A stretch of 48,527 nucleotides of DNA from Ruminococcus sp. (GTDB lineage Bacteria > Bacillota > Clostridia > Oscillospirales > Ruminococcaceae): NCBI GenBank assembly GCA_017484095.1, contig JAFUTU010000016.1, positions 1 through 48,527 of the forward strand, in the 5' to 3' direction. The position numbers were made by a program, and so were the translations under genes. Shown in pieces: positions 1 to 7,620 of this stretch. How positions within the stretch are numbered: position 1 is the stretch's first letter; each line of letters begins with the position of its first letter. Under the pieces are notes generated by a model. It made no database searches and had not been told where the DNA came from. It was given only the letters and a program-made list of their open reading frames with translations.

Positions 1-420
1 AAAGGGCGCTATGCTCTGAGAATGATGCTGGATCTTGCGCTCAATGAAGAAAACGGCTATGTACCGATAAAAGAGATCGCCAAGAGGCAGGAGATAAGCG
101 ACAAATATCTTGAGCAGATCATCTCGGTGCTTAACCGAGCAGGCTATGTAAAAAGCATCAGGGGAGCAGGCGGCGGCTATAAGCTGACAAAAAAGCCCGA
201 GGAATACACCGTAGGTATGATAATGAGACTTACCGAGGGAAGTCTTGCACCTGTGGCTTGTCTTGAGTTTGAGGAGAACACCTGCCTGAGAGCAGAGCAG
301 TGCGTTACCCTTGGCGTATGGGAAAAGCTTTACAGCGCGATAAACGATGTTGTTGACAATATCACCCTTGCCGATCTTGTTGAGCAGACAAAGGCTATCG
401 GCGGAGATTATGTGATCTGA
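1..420 (+). CDS. Rrf2/IscR-family transcriptional regulator (5' partial)
   Basis: The open frame runs in from the left edge (K-G-R-Y-A-L-R-M-M-L-D), which is the usual start of Rrf2 proteins about five residues after the initiator, so only the first few codons are missing. A winged helix-turn-helix follows: the recognition helix is around I-S-D-K-Y-L-E-Q-I and the wing is the G-A-G-G-G-Y motif. Three cysteines, spaced C-x7-C-x5-C near residues 90-105, match the position of the Fe-S ligands in IscR-type members, so iron-sulfur or redox sensing is plausible. Many Firmicute homologues control cysteine metabolism (CymR) or Fe-S assembly (IscR); the presence of cysteines favours the IscR type. The target genes would normally lie downstream, but here a terminator follows at once, so it appears to be the last gene of its unit. 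The family call is firm; the regulated pathway is inference. Confidence 0.9.
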   Translation, partial: KGRYALRMMLDLALNEENGYVPIKEIAKRQEISDKYLEQIISVLNRAGYVKSIRGAGGGYKLTKKPEEYTVGMIMRLTEGSLAPVACLEFEENTCLRAEQCVTLGVWEKLYSAINDVVDNITLADLVEQTKAIGGDYVI

Positions 421-432
421 AAAAGTTATGAG

Positions 433-466
433 AGCAGTCTTTTCTTTTTTAAAAGGGCTGCTTTTT
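433..466 (+). terminator. Rho-independent terminator after the Rrf2 gene
   Basis: AGCAG-T-CTTTT pairs with AAAAG-GG-CTGCT across a short T-rich loop, and a T run follows. It lies 13 bases after the stop codon. The rest of the gap to the next gene holds a GGCGT/ACGCC mini-hairpin near 503-520 of unknown role, then the promoter below. Confidence 0.65.
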
Positions 467-627
467 GTTATTAAAAGCTTTGGCAGTGACAAACAATACC
501 GACAGGCGTGTTTTTTACGCCCCGATGATTTTTTTGCTCAGTCTGTAAGATAAACGAGATTTTAGGAGATATGTATAAAGGGACGTATCGGAAAAAACAG
601 CCTTTTGCGTAAAAATTAAAATATTGG

Positions 628-656
628 TTGAATTTTTTATAATTATATGTTATACT
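628..656 (+). promoter_or_regulatory. Sigma-A promoter of the LTA-synthase-like gene
   Basis: TTGAAT at 628-633, a 17-bp spacer and TATACT at 651-656. The ribosome binding site AAGGAG at 674-679 and the ATG at 688 follow, so the leader is short. Confidence 0.7.
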
Positions 657-687
657 GCTGTTAAATATCTGTTAAGGAGTCAGAAAT

Positions 688-2652
688 ATGGGTGCCAAAA
701 TAAAAGCTGTCTTCACCTCTGATACAGCGAAGATGTATTATTTTTTCTTTTTCACCATGACTGCCGCCGTTCTCACAGTTACGGGGGCATCTCTGTCTGT
801 GTATGTTGAAAAATCAAAGCTGATGTATTTGGGGTCCTATATACTTTCAGCGTTTCTTATTTTTTTCGGGATAGTACTAAAACCGCGGAATAAAGAGGCT
901 TCGATATCTCCGATACCTGCGGCGGTGATGCTGGCGGTCGATTCTTACCTTCTGCCTGACCTTGTAATGGGATCATACTTCCCGAAATCAAGCTATATCT
1001 ACGTTTTGATGGGACTGTTGCTGTGCTTGTTCTTGTTTATGCTTGCGGCTGCAGTACCTATCAGTCCGAAGATACTGTTCATCGTGTTTGAAGGCATAAT
1101 AGCTTTTCTGGCGTTTATGCAGTATTATATAGTTATGTTCCGAGGAAACCCGATACAGTTTTCTGACTTTTTCAACGTAAGATCGGGGCTGGCAATAAAG
1201 GGAGAGTACGAATTCAAGCTGATGACAATGCCTGTTTTTGCGGTGCTGCATTTTGCTGCCGTAACGGTAGTGATAGTTCGTACACGGCTCAAAAAGCTTA
1301 CCCTGCGCCCAAGGCTGATGACCGTCGGCATAACGCTTGCAAGCTTTTTGTGCGTTATCTTTTCGGGAAGGTATTGCTATGATCTCGGCATCAGAAACAG
1401 ATATATAAGACTTGGCTTTTCGGGCAGCGAGGTGACGGACTCATACAGGCAGGTAGGGTTCAACCTGATGTTCTGCTACGACGGGCTTTATAACCGTGTT
1501 GAGATACCTGACGGGTATTCCGATGAAAAGGGCAGGGCTTTTGTTGAACTGACTGAAAAGCCTGAGGAGCCCGGGAAAAAGCCAGTCATTATAGGAATAC
1601 TGAACGAATCGTTCGCAGATTTCAGGCATATTGATGAGTTTTCAACGAACAAGGAATTTATGCCTAACTATATGGCACTGAAAAACGAGGCTGTAACGGG
1701 TTATATTTCGGTGTCGGCATACGGCGGCTATTCCTGCAATTCGGAATATGAATTCCTTACGGGCAATACCATGGCATTCCTTCCTCCCGGAAGCGCAGCC
1801 TTCACGCAGTATCTTGAAGATAAGCAGTGGGGTCTTGTAACGTGGCTGAAAGAGCTTGGATACTATACAAAGACTGTGTCGCCGTGCTCGGAGTGGTTAT
1901 GGTCTATCGGCTCGGCGTATGAGAATTTGCAGTTTGACGAGAGGATATACAACTGTCAGGACGAGATGCAGGATAAGACCTATGTAAACGGAGAGCTTTC
2001 GGACAGCTCGCTTTACAAGTACCTTGAACAGCAGTTTGAAAGAAGAAACAAAGAAAAAGGTCTGTTCCTGTGGACTGCGACCATGCAGAACCACGGTCCG
2101 TATGAGGACCTTTCGCTGGTACCGTCCGAGATAACGTTCGAGGGCTACAACAACGATGAAGCTCTTCAGTATCTCAACTCGATCTATTCAGCGGATCAGG
2201 CGCTCGGGGAGCTGCTCGACTATTTCAGGAACGCAGACGAAGAGGTGATAATAGTTTTCTTCGGTGACCATTATCCGCACATACCGTCATTCTCGGAGTA
2301 TCTTTACGGGGCATCGCTTGGGTCGTTGTCGGTGGAGGATTATTCAAGACTGAGACAGACTCCGTTCTTCATCTGGGACAACAAGGGCACCGAGCCAAAG
2401 GAGATAGAGAGCATAAGCCTGAACTATCTTTCTAACGAGCTTATGGAGGTAGCAGATCTGCCAAAGGCGCCATATCAGCAGGAGCTCGACAAGATAAGAG
2501 AGAAAATACCGAGCATCAGCTCCTACGGATATATGACGGACGAAAAGAAATGGTACGAATCGACCGAGACAGCCGAGGGCTATGAGGATATCCTCAATGA
2601 GTACCAGACAATGCAGTATTACAGGATATTCAAACAGTATAAAGATAAGTAA
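688..2652 (+). CDS. LTA-synthase-like membrane sulfatase-fold protein
   Basis: This 654-residue protein has about five N-terminal membrane segments (roughly residues 15-235) and then a large extracellular domain of the LtaS / phosphoglycerol transferase family. Family marks are N-E-S-F-A-D-F near residue 306, the segment ending E-Y-E-F-L-T-G-N around 352-360, Q-N-H-G-P-Y, and the metal-binding G-D-H-Y-P-H near 525. Family members transfer glycerol phosphate from phosphatidylglycerol to envelope polymers outside the membrane. The position that normally holds the catalytic Thr (G-G-x-T-x-N-x-E in relatives) reads G-G-Y-S-C-N-S-E here, with Ser349 followed by Cys350, so the nucleophile appears changed. 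The gene has its own promoter and ends in a terminator shared with convergent sigE. The membrane-sulfatase fold is firm; the exact substrate (lipoteichoic acid or another glycerophosphate polymer) is not settled. Confidence 0.85.
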   Translation: MGAKIKAVFTSDTAKMYYFFFFTMTAAVLTVTGASLSVYVEKSKLMYLGSYILSAFLIFFGIVLKPRNKEASISPIPAAVMLAVDSYLLPDLVMGSYFPKSSYIYVLMGLLLCLFLFMLAAAVPISPKILFIVFEGIIAFLAFMQYYIVMFRGNPIQFSDFFNVRSGLAIKGEYEFKLMTMPVFAVLHFAAVTVVIVRTRLKKLTLRPRLMTVGITLASFLCVIFSGRYCYDLGIRNRYIRLGFSGSEVTDSYRQVGFNLMFCYDGLYNRVEIPDGYSDEKGRAFVELTEKPEEPGKKPVIIGILNESFADFRHIDEFSTNKEFMPNYMALKNEAVTGYISVSAYGGYSCNSEYEFLTGNTMAFLPPGSAAFTQYLEDKQWGLVTWLKELGYYTKTVSPCSEWLWSIGSAYENLQFDERIYNCQDEMQDKTYVNGELSDSSLYKYLEQQFERRNKEKGLFLWTATMQNHGPYEDLSLVPSEITFEGYNNDEALQYLNSIYSADQALGELLDYFRNADEEVIIVFFGDHYPHIPSFSEYLYGASLGSLSVEDYSRLRQTPFFIWDNKGTEPKEIESISLNYLSNELMEVADLPKAPYQQELDKIREKIPSISSYGYMTDEKKWYESTETAEGYEDILNEYQTMQYYRIFKQYKDK

Positions 2653-2679
2653 AAAAGGGAGGCTTAGCCTCCCTTTTTC
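2653..2679. terminator. Bidirectional terminator between convergent genes
   Basis: A perfect inverted repeat (GGGAGGC, TTA loop, GCCTCCC) is flanked by A6 and T5 runs. It can end transcription from both the plus-strand membrane protein gene and minus-strand sigE, whose stop codon it touches. Confidence 0.85.
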
Positions 2680-3385
2680 AGCATATTCTTTCCAGAGTTT
2701 CACGTATCGTCAGTATTATACGCTTTTCAAGCCGTGAGATGTAAGACTGCGATATTCCGACCTTATCTGCGACCTGCTTCTGTGTCAGAGGCTTTCTTCC
2801 GTTCAGCCCGAAGCGCATTTCCATTATGGTGCGTTCACGGTCAGGGAGGTCAGCGATCTCTCTCAGCAGGAGCTCCTTTTCGACCTCGCTCTCTATACCT
2901 CGGTTGACGGTGTCTTCGTCTGTGCCGAGGATATCGGAGAGGAGCAGCTCGTTGCCGTCGCGGTCAACGTTCAGGGGCTCGTCAATGGATATCTCGTTTT
3001 TCTGCTGGGCAGTCTTTCTCAGATACATCAGTATTTCGTTTTCTATACACCTTGAAGCATAGGTCGCAAGCTTTATGTTCTTCGTCGGGCAGAAGGTCTT
3101 TACCGCTTTGATGAGCCCGATAGAACCTATCGAGACAAGATCCTCCATCGGCACGCCTGTCTGCTCGAACTTTTTTGCTATATACACCACAAGCCTGAGA
3201 TTATGTACTATTAGAAGCTCTCGGGCTTTTTTCTCGTCACGCTTCAGAAGGTCAAAGGCTTTCAGCTCTTCCTCTCTTGTAAGCGGAGGCGGAAGAGTAT
3301 CTGCGCCGTTAATGTAATCTATCTCGATATACTGCTCGCCGATGAGCTTTGAGAGCAGTCTGCTGATAAGGTGTTTTAGCTTCAT
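2678..3385 (-). CDS. sigE: Sporulation sigma factor SigE (pro-form)
   Basis: This 235-residue sigma-70 protein has the SigE hallmarks: an amphipathic basic pro-peptide (about residues 1-25), then Y-I-N-G-A-D-T-L-P-P-P-L-T-R-E-E-E. Region 2 (N-L-R-L-V-V-Y-I-A-K-K-F, E-D-L-V-S-I-G-S-I-G-L-I-K-A) and region 4 (Q-K-Q-V-A-D-K-V-G-I-S-Q-S-Y-I-S-R-L-E-K-R) follow. In Bacillus and clostridia SigE is made as inactive pro-SigE, cleaved by SpoIIGA, and then directs mother-cell transcription after asymmetric septation. The gene sits 18 bases downstream of spoIIGA with an AAAGGAG site five bases before the ATG. In many spore formers sigG follows; here a convergent gene and a terminator lie there instead. 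The identity is firm; whether this organism still sporulates cannot be told from the window. Confidence 0.95.
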   Translation of the reverse strand: MKLKHLISRLLSKLIGEQYIEIDYINGADTLPPPLTREEELKAFDLLKRDEKKARELLIVHNLRLVVYIAKKFEQTGVPMEDLVSIGSIGLIKAVKTFCPTKNIKLATYASRCIENEILMYLRKTAQQKNEISIDEPLNVDRDGNELLLSDILGTDEDTVNRGIESEVEKELLLREIADLPDRERTIMEMRFGLNGRKPLTQKQVADKVGISQSYISRLEKRIILTIRETLERIC

Positions 3386-3403
3386 ATTGTCTCCTTTGTA
3401 TGA

Positions 3404-4225
3404 CTAATCTAAAAGGGCGGGTGAAAAAAGGGCACGCTGAGAATTGCCGTAGGAGCGCGCTATACCTACCGTGCAGCGCAGGGGGCGCGATCTGCCAGAG
3501 GGGTCAACAAGACGGACCGTACCCGAAGATGTTATATGCAGAAGGCCTGTTCCTCCGACGCTTTTGTAAGGGGTGAGCCGAAATCCCGTCAGCCCCTCAG
3601 GGAGGTCGTTGTCAAGGCCGAATTTATAGTAAAGCTTATCAGAGCAGAGCACAACTATCGGCTGGCCCGTAAAGCTGTCGGTAAGGCGGTTGCCGCTGTC
3701 ACAGACGGCAGGCATACAAACTATCAGGCTGCCGCGCTGATAGACTGCTTTGAAGCCTTCAAGCCTTCCTCGCAGTGATCGCAGCTTTTCGGCGGCTTCC
3801 AGCAGGACGTATACGGCACCTGCCGCAAGGATAAGGCGCAGAACAGATACGTTGAAGTAGACGGTGAAGGTCTGCACTATGAGGGTGCGGCTCTCGGAAA
3901 GCTGCCAGAAAACAAAGCAAATGCCTGTAAAAAGAGCCTTTGCGGCTATGTAGAGAAGAAGGTTCGGCAGCAGACGCGAGCTTTTGCCGAAGGCACTAAA
4001 CACACAGAGAGCCATTATTGCCAGCTTTGCGGTGCAGACAAGTGCCGCAGTGAAACAGGAGGAACACTCGACTGCGATGAACAGCGACGCCGATGATCCG
4101 AGAACTGCTGCACAAAAGCTGCGCAGAGGTCTGAGAGCTGTGTGAGTGAAGGAGGCAACAGCCTCAAGAAGGATAAGACAGACGGCAGCGTTTGTTATAA
4201 GAAGAATGTCAAGATATATCTTCAT
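3404..4225 (-). CDS. spoIIGA: Sigma-E processing protease SpoIIGA
   Basis: The 273-residue protein has about five hydrophobic N-terminal segments (residues 1-145) and a C-terminal aspartic-protease-like domain. The catalytic motif is C-D-S-G-N-R-L-T-D with Asp176, close to Asp183 of the Bacillus subtilis enzyme. The known role is to cleave the pro-peptide of SigE in the mother-cell side of the septum, triggered by SpoIIR from the forespore. Start at the ATG at 4225, preceded by AGGGAGG. It forms a two-gene operon with sigE. The membrane half is poorly conserved in this family, so the call rests on the D-S-G-N motif, topology and synteny with sigE. Confidence 0.92.
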   Translation of the reverse strand: MKIYLDILLITNAAVCLILLEAVASFTHTALRPLRSFCAAVLGSSASLFIAVECSSCFTAALVCTAKLAIMALCVFSAFGKSSRLLPNLLLYIAAKALFTGICFVFWQLSESRTLIVQTFTVYFNVSVLRLILAAGAVYVLLEAAEKLRSLRGRLEGFKAVYQRGSLIVCMPAVCDSGNRLTDSFTGQPIVVLCSDKLYYKFGLDNDLPEGLTGFRLTPYKSVGGTGLLHITSSGTVRLVDPSGRSRPLRCTVGIARSYGNSQRALFSPALLD

Positions 4226-4245
4226 GGAAAGCCCTCCCTGAATGT

Positions 4246-4323
4246 ATTATACATCGGGGAGGGTGATTATTTTGTCGGTATCGGAGAGGGGGATTTTCAG
4301 ACAGTTTTTTTCACATTGTCACA
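4246..4323 (-). promoter_or_regulatory. Candidate spoIIG-type promoter with Spo0A-box-like sites
   Basis: On the minus strand a perfect TATAAT (4251-4246) lies 21 bases from CCGACA (4278-4273). This resembles the long-spaced spoIIG promoter of B. subtilis, whose -35 is overlapped by a Spo0A box. On the plus strand TTTGTCGGT at 4271-4279 and TTGTCACA at 4316-4323 each match five of seven core positions of the Spo0A box TGTCGAA. The match is imperfect and the call is inference from position and spacing. Confidence 0.4.
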
Positions 4324-4505
4324 TCGGACACATATTCAGCAGTATAATGTAAAATGATAGAATGTGCATAATTGTGTGCAGATTTTGTGTCAGTATACCT
4401 TAAAATGAGAGGAAATATGCAAAAGTATAAATAAAGAAAATGTTTTACCATAATCTTTGCGCAATATGCCCAAAAGTACTTATGAAAATTCCTTGTAATT
4501 ACTAC

Positions 4506-4534
4506 TTGAAAAAGCAGTTAATATATGTTAAAAT
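4506..4534 (+). promoter_or_regulatory. Sigma-A promoter of the giant-protein operon
   Basis: TTGAAA at 4506-4511, a 17-bp spacer and TAAAAT at 4529-4534. No other good promoter or terminator was seen up to 18405, so one transcript of about 14 kb is likely. Confidence 0.7.
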
Positions 4535-4609
4535 AAAATAGAGTAACTGTCTTTATGGGCATACTATACCCTTTTGACGGAAACACCGCAAAAAAGCGAG
4601 GTGAGTACA

Positions 4610-5641
4610 GTGAAAGAGAAGGATAATATAAAGCTTGATACCGATAAGAAGACTCGTGCTGCTGCGGATGAAAAAAACAAGCGCAGGAAGGCTCTGATAA
4701 AGTTCGGCTCGATGACTGTGCTCGCAGCTGTAGTGATAATATTTGCAACTATAGCGTGGTTCGCAATGAATGATGATGTCACGGCTGACGGAATGAGCGT
4801 GACAGTCGAGGGATCGCCGTTTGAGCTGGCTGCCGCCGGTAGTTCCGGGCTTTACGATGATTTTATTGACGAGGTAGCCCCGGGCTATTCTGCAGACTCT
4901 TCCACCGGCTCCTCTCAGAGCATCAAGTGGCAGCTAGTCGCTTCCGAATCTGAGATAAAAAACATTTATACCGAAAACGGCACGCCGGATATGGCCGAGA
5001 TAACGAGGAGCGATTCAGATAAGTATGGTCTTAAGCCCGGCGCCAGCGGTACACTGCGTTTTTATGTGATCCCGACCACAAATGAGGCGGTAGATGTAAC
5101 TTTTAAGTTGGATATCACCGGTTATAAAGCTACATATCAGAATGTTACTAACCTAAAGACCGATGATCCTATGACTCAGGTCACTGATACAACTGTAAAG
5201 AACTTCCTTAATGCTCATATCCTTTTTTTCTATGAGGATCCTGAAAACAACAAGCACTTTATCACTGACGATGGTTTTCAGATCAGCAACATTTCTAAAA
5301 GAACTTTAGTAACTATTTATTGGGTGTGGCCTGCCACACTGCAGGAGCTTCTGGATGCAAATATCGATACGTTAAACGATACGGAAGCTTCCAAGGAGAT
5401 CAGAAGGTACTTCTTTGAAAGTCCCGAACACTTCCTTAAATCTACGGGTGAGGTCAGCTTCAGCGATTTTAAAGTTGACAGCGGTACTGTGGCAGAGCGA
5501 GAGACTCTAATAGAAACAAACATTACGGAATATCTCTCAGGAAGAGACTATAGCCAATACAGCACAATGTATAACGAGGCGGATCAGTCAGTTGGCGACA
5601 ACGTTAATTATATCTTAGTCAATTTAACTGCAGGAATGTAG
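4610..5641 (+). CDS. Single-pass membrane/secreted protein A of the giant-protein operon (unknown)
   Basis: I do not recognise a named family. The start is GTG 4610, chosen because GAGGTGA at 4598-4604 lies five bases upstream; an in-frame TTG at 4574 has no such site. The 343-residue protein begins with about 32 charged cytoplasmic residues, then one hydrophobic helix (33-52) ending T-I-A-W-F-A, followed by V-T-A-D-G-M-S-V and a beta-rich exterior. A segment L-K-P-G-A-S-G-T-L-R-F-Y-V near residues 145-157 resembles the domain start of TasA/camelysin-like proteins. N-termini of this shape are processed by SipW-type signal peptidases in TasA systems, but no sipW is present here. It is the first gene of a four-gene operon, 33 bases before protein B. 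The role as a surface-structure subunit is inference. Confidence 0.75.
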   Translation: MKEKDNIKLDTDKKTRAAADEKNKRRKALIKFGSMTVLAAVVIIFATIAWFAMNDDVTADGMSVTVEGSPFELAAAGSSGLYDDFIDEVAPGYSADSSTGSSQSIKWQLVASESEIKNIYTENGTPDMAEITRSDSDKYGLKPGASGTLRFYVIPTTNEAVDVTFKLDITGYKATYQNVTNLKTDDPMTQVTDTTVKNFLNAHILFFYEDPENNKHFITDDGFQISNISKRTLVTIYWVWPATLQELLDANIDTLNDTEASKEIRRYFFESPEHFLKSTGEVSFSDFKVDSGTVAERETLIETNITEYLSGRDYSQYSTMYNEADQSVGDNVNYILVNLTAGM

Positions 5642-5674
5642 TATTAAAAACATCAGGAAACGGAGGTGACAGCT

Positions 5675-6469
5675 TTGAAATTGATCAAGAAGTTCATAAC
5701 GCGCTATAAAAATTTGCGCACCAGAGATAAGATAATGTCTGTTGCGGCATTGATCATGACCATAGCATTTGTTGTTTCTGTTCCTTCGATCGCGTGGTTT
5801 GCTCAACAGAAGAGTATAGCTACTATGGCGAAGATAGATTCTCCGGCGAAGCTGTCATTAAGGTCGGGCGCAGGCGAAGATATCGTACGTTTCAAAATGT
5901 CAGGCATAGATACCGAAAACGGTCATACAGACCTTGCTTCGGGCAAGAGCTACAAGGATTTCGTTTTCTGTGTTGAAGGTGAGGATATCACCAGATATAG
6001 TATTCAGCTTGCCCATACAACAAATATTAATTTTTCTTATCAGATATACAAGGCGAAAACTTCTCCGAACGGCGGAGTTGAGTATGTGGATGAAAACCGT
6101 AATTCCGTTTTTTATCAGCCTGCAGAAAGCGCTCTTGCGGGCACGTATGTTAACCGCGATACGGAGACCTACACCGTAAACGGCGATGAGGTCACAAGGG
6201 ATATTGGAACAAAGGCTTACGAGGAGCCCAGTTATTTTAATGACGATGAAAATAACGGAGCAAATGCTGATGCCCGTCAGAAATATGCCGAGCCCTTGTA
6301 TTGGCAGACTCGAGACCCGATCACAGCGAATGATGAAGATTATGACGAAGATTCTGCCGCACGCTCATTCAGAAATTTCTACGTTCTGAGAGTTCTGTGG
6401 GGTCCTGATGTTCAGAATGATAAGGAGACAGATATTATATACATCACAGCTCAGGTCGTTTCTAACTAA
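5675..6469 (+). CDS. Single-pass membrane/secreted protein B of the giant-protein operon (unknown)
   Basis: This is a 264-residue protein of no named family. The start is TTG 5675, five bases after a full GGAGGTGA at 5662-5669; the upstream in-frame GTG is part of that site. A short basic N-terminus (K-L-I-K-K-F-I-T-R-Y-K) precedes one hydrophobic helix (about 21-42) ending P-S-I-A-W-F-A-Q-Q, like protein A. The exterior is beta-rich and acidic towards its end (N-D-E-D-Y-D-E-D), and has an F-V-F-C-V-E-G-E-D strand followed by Y-S-I-Q-L. Shared N-terminal architecture, not overall similarity, links it to A and C. It lies 32 bases before protein C. A minor subunit or adaptor for the giant protein is possible but not shown. 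Confidence 0.72.
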   Translation: MKLIKKFITRYKNLRTRDKIMSVAALIMTIAFVVSVPSIAWFAQQKSIATMAKIDSPAKLSLRSGAGEDIVRFKMSGIDTENGHTDLASGKSYKDFVFCVEGEDITRYSIQLAHTTNINFSYQIYKAKTSPNGGVEYVDENRNSVFYQPAESALAGTYVNRDTETYTVNGDEVTRDIGTKAYEEPSYFNDDENNGANADARQKYAEPLYWQTRDPITANDEDYDEDSAARSFRNFYVLRVLWGPDVQNDKETDIIYITAQVVSN

Positions 6470-6501
6470 AACAGAGCAAAATCAGAGAAAGGAGAATTAC
6501 T

Positions 6502-7569
6502 GTGAAAAAGGTTCTTGATGCACTTAAAAAGAACTGGATAATGGTGTGGTTTATCACAGCAGCTTTCTCCCTCTCCATAATCACAGCATATGCCATATAT
6601 ACAAGAATCACTATAGCTAAAAGAGTTGTCTCGACTGAAGCCGGTGCAAACAGCTTGTTCAGTTCTGATTTTATGAATGTCGGCCGAATGAAAACGATAG
6701 AGCCCTTTACAGACAGCACTCAGGATGCTACGGTATCAGTTCATGTTTTCAACTATGCTTATCCTAAGGAAGCTGTTTACAGAAGTGAAGAGACATTGTA
6801 TGACCTGAAGGCGACTTTAGGAACACTGAATGATCAAGATGAGTTTTCGGCGATCAATGACAGCACGAAAATAGCAGCACTTAGCGATCTGACATACACT
6901 ATAAAGTATGATAAGACCGGTGAGTTTTTCAAATTCGGCACAGAAGATAAGATCACTCATACTTTTAAAAATTGCTCTATCTCCGGTGACAGAGCTTTCG
7001 GAGATCTTTTTGAGCTGGTATTTGATAAAAACGAGCTCGGCAACACTGCGAATAATTATTGTATGCTTATTGAAGCCGATCCTTATAATGTTGACCTTCC
7101 AAAACTGACAGGAGTCGTAAAGGTGAGATTTTCAAAGCAAGCGACCACCGGTTGGAAGGGAGAGCTTGAAGAGCTAAGCAGCAGCAAGGATTATGATGGC
7201 TTTAATTATTATCTGGACGGCAATGGTAAGGGTAAGCTGACATTCAGCTGGAATACAAACTATGTAACGATAAATAAGGATTTTCTGAATAATCCTGAAA
7301 ATACTTTCTATGAAAAGAGTACAGAAATACAAGATGGTAAAGAAGTGGTCAATTATACAAAGATCTCTGGCATAACAGAGGCTTCCCTCAAAGATGCTGA
7401 TGGTATTGCAACGCTGACTATAGGCGTTGATTCCTCTAAACGAAACAGATATGAAATACAGTTTTTCAAGGTGGATCCGTCAAACGAAGAAGCGCATTAT
7501 GATGATCCCGATGTTGTGGAGGAATTTTTGCCCGGCACACTTCCAAGAGATTGGAAAGCTGATGAGTAA
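6502..7569 (+). CDS. Single-pass membrane/secreted protein C of the giant-protein operon (unknown)
   Basis: The start is GTG 6502 with AAAGGAG eight bases upstream. The 355-residue protein has ten basic/polar residues, then one hydrophobic helix (about 11-33) ending I-I-T-A-Y-A-I-Y, which is a variant of the I-A-W-F-A end in proteins A and B. The exterior has alternating polar/hydrophobic strands, no repeats, no cysteine pair pattern beyond two Cys, and an acidic C-terminus ending P-R-D-W-K-A-D-E. No enzymatic motif was found. It is followed 51 bases later by the giant gene with no terminator between. It is the least like A of the three. Its place between A/B and the giant suggests a shared envelope structure (inference). 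Confidence 0.72.
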   Translation: MKKVLDALKKNWIMVWFITAAFSLSIITAYAIYTRITIAKRVVSTEAGANSLFSSDFMNVGRMKTIEPFTDSTQDATVSVHVFNYAYPKEAVYRSEETLYDLKATLGTLNDQDEFSAINDSTKIAALSDLTYTIKYDKTGEFFKFGTEDKITHTFKNCSISGDRAFGDLFELVFDKNELGNTANNYCMLIEADPYNVDLPKLTGVVKVRFSKQATTGWKGELEELSSSKDYDGFNYYLDGNGKGKLTFSWNTNYVTINKDFLNNPENTFYEKSTEIQDGKEVVNYTKISGITEASLKDADGIATLTIGVDSSKRNRYEIQFFKVDPSNEEAHYDDPDVVEEFLPGTLPRDWKADE

Positions 7570-7620
7570 ATGACACAATGATGATATATCCATCCTTGTT
7601 TAATGAATAGTGGTGATCAT

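Larger units (their letters stand above)
4226..4609. other. 384-base AT-rich divergent intergenic region
   Basis: It carries the minus-strand spoIIGA promoter at the left and the plus-strand promoter of the giant-protein operon at the right (4506-4534). The middle (about 4325-4500) is AT-rich, and I see no gene, RNA or strong hairpin in it. Confidence 0.6.

Noticed and set aside
503..540. Terminator or riboswitch in the 421-687 gap
   Set aside because: The small GGCGT/ACGCC hairpin is separated from the nearest T run and has no conserved riboswitch core that I can recognise.
4610..4760. Type IV pilin or pseudopilin leader in proteins A-C
   Set aside because: There is no G-[FM]-x4-E site before the helix; the helix ends with I-A-W-F-A instead.
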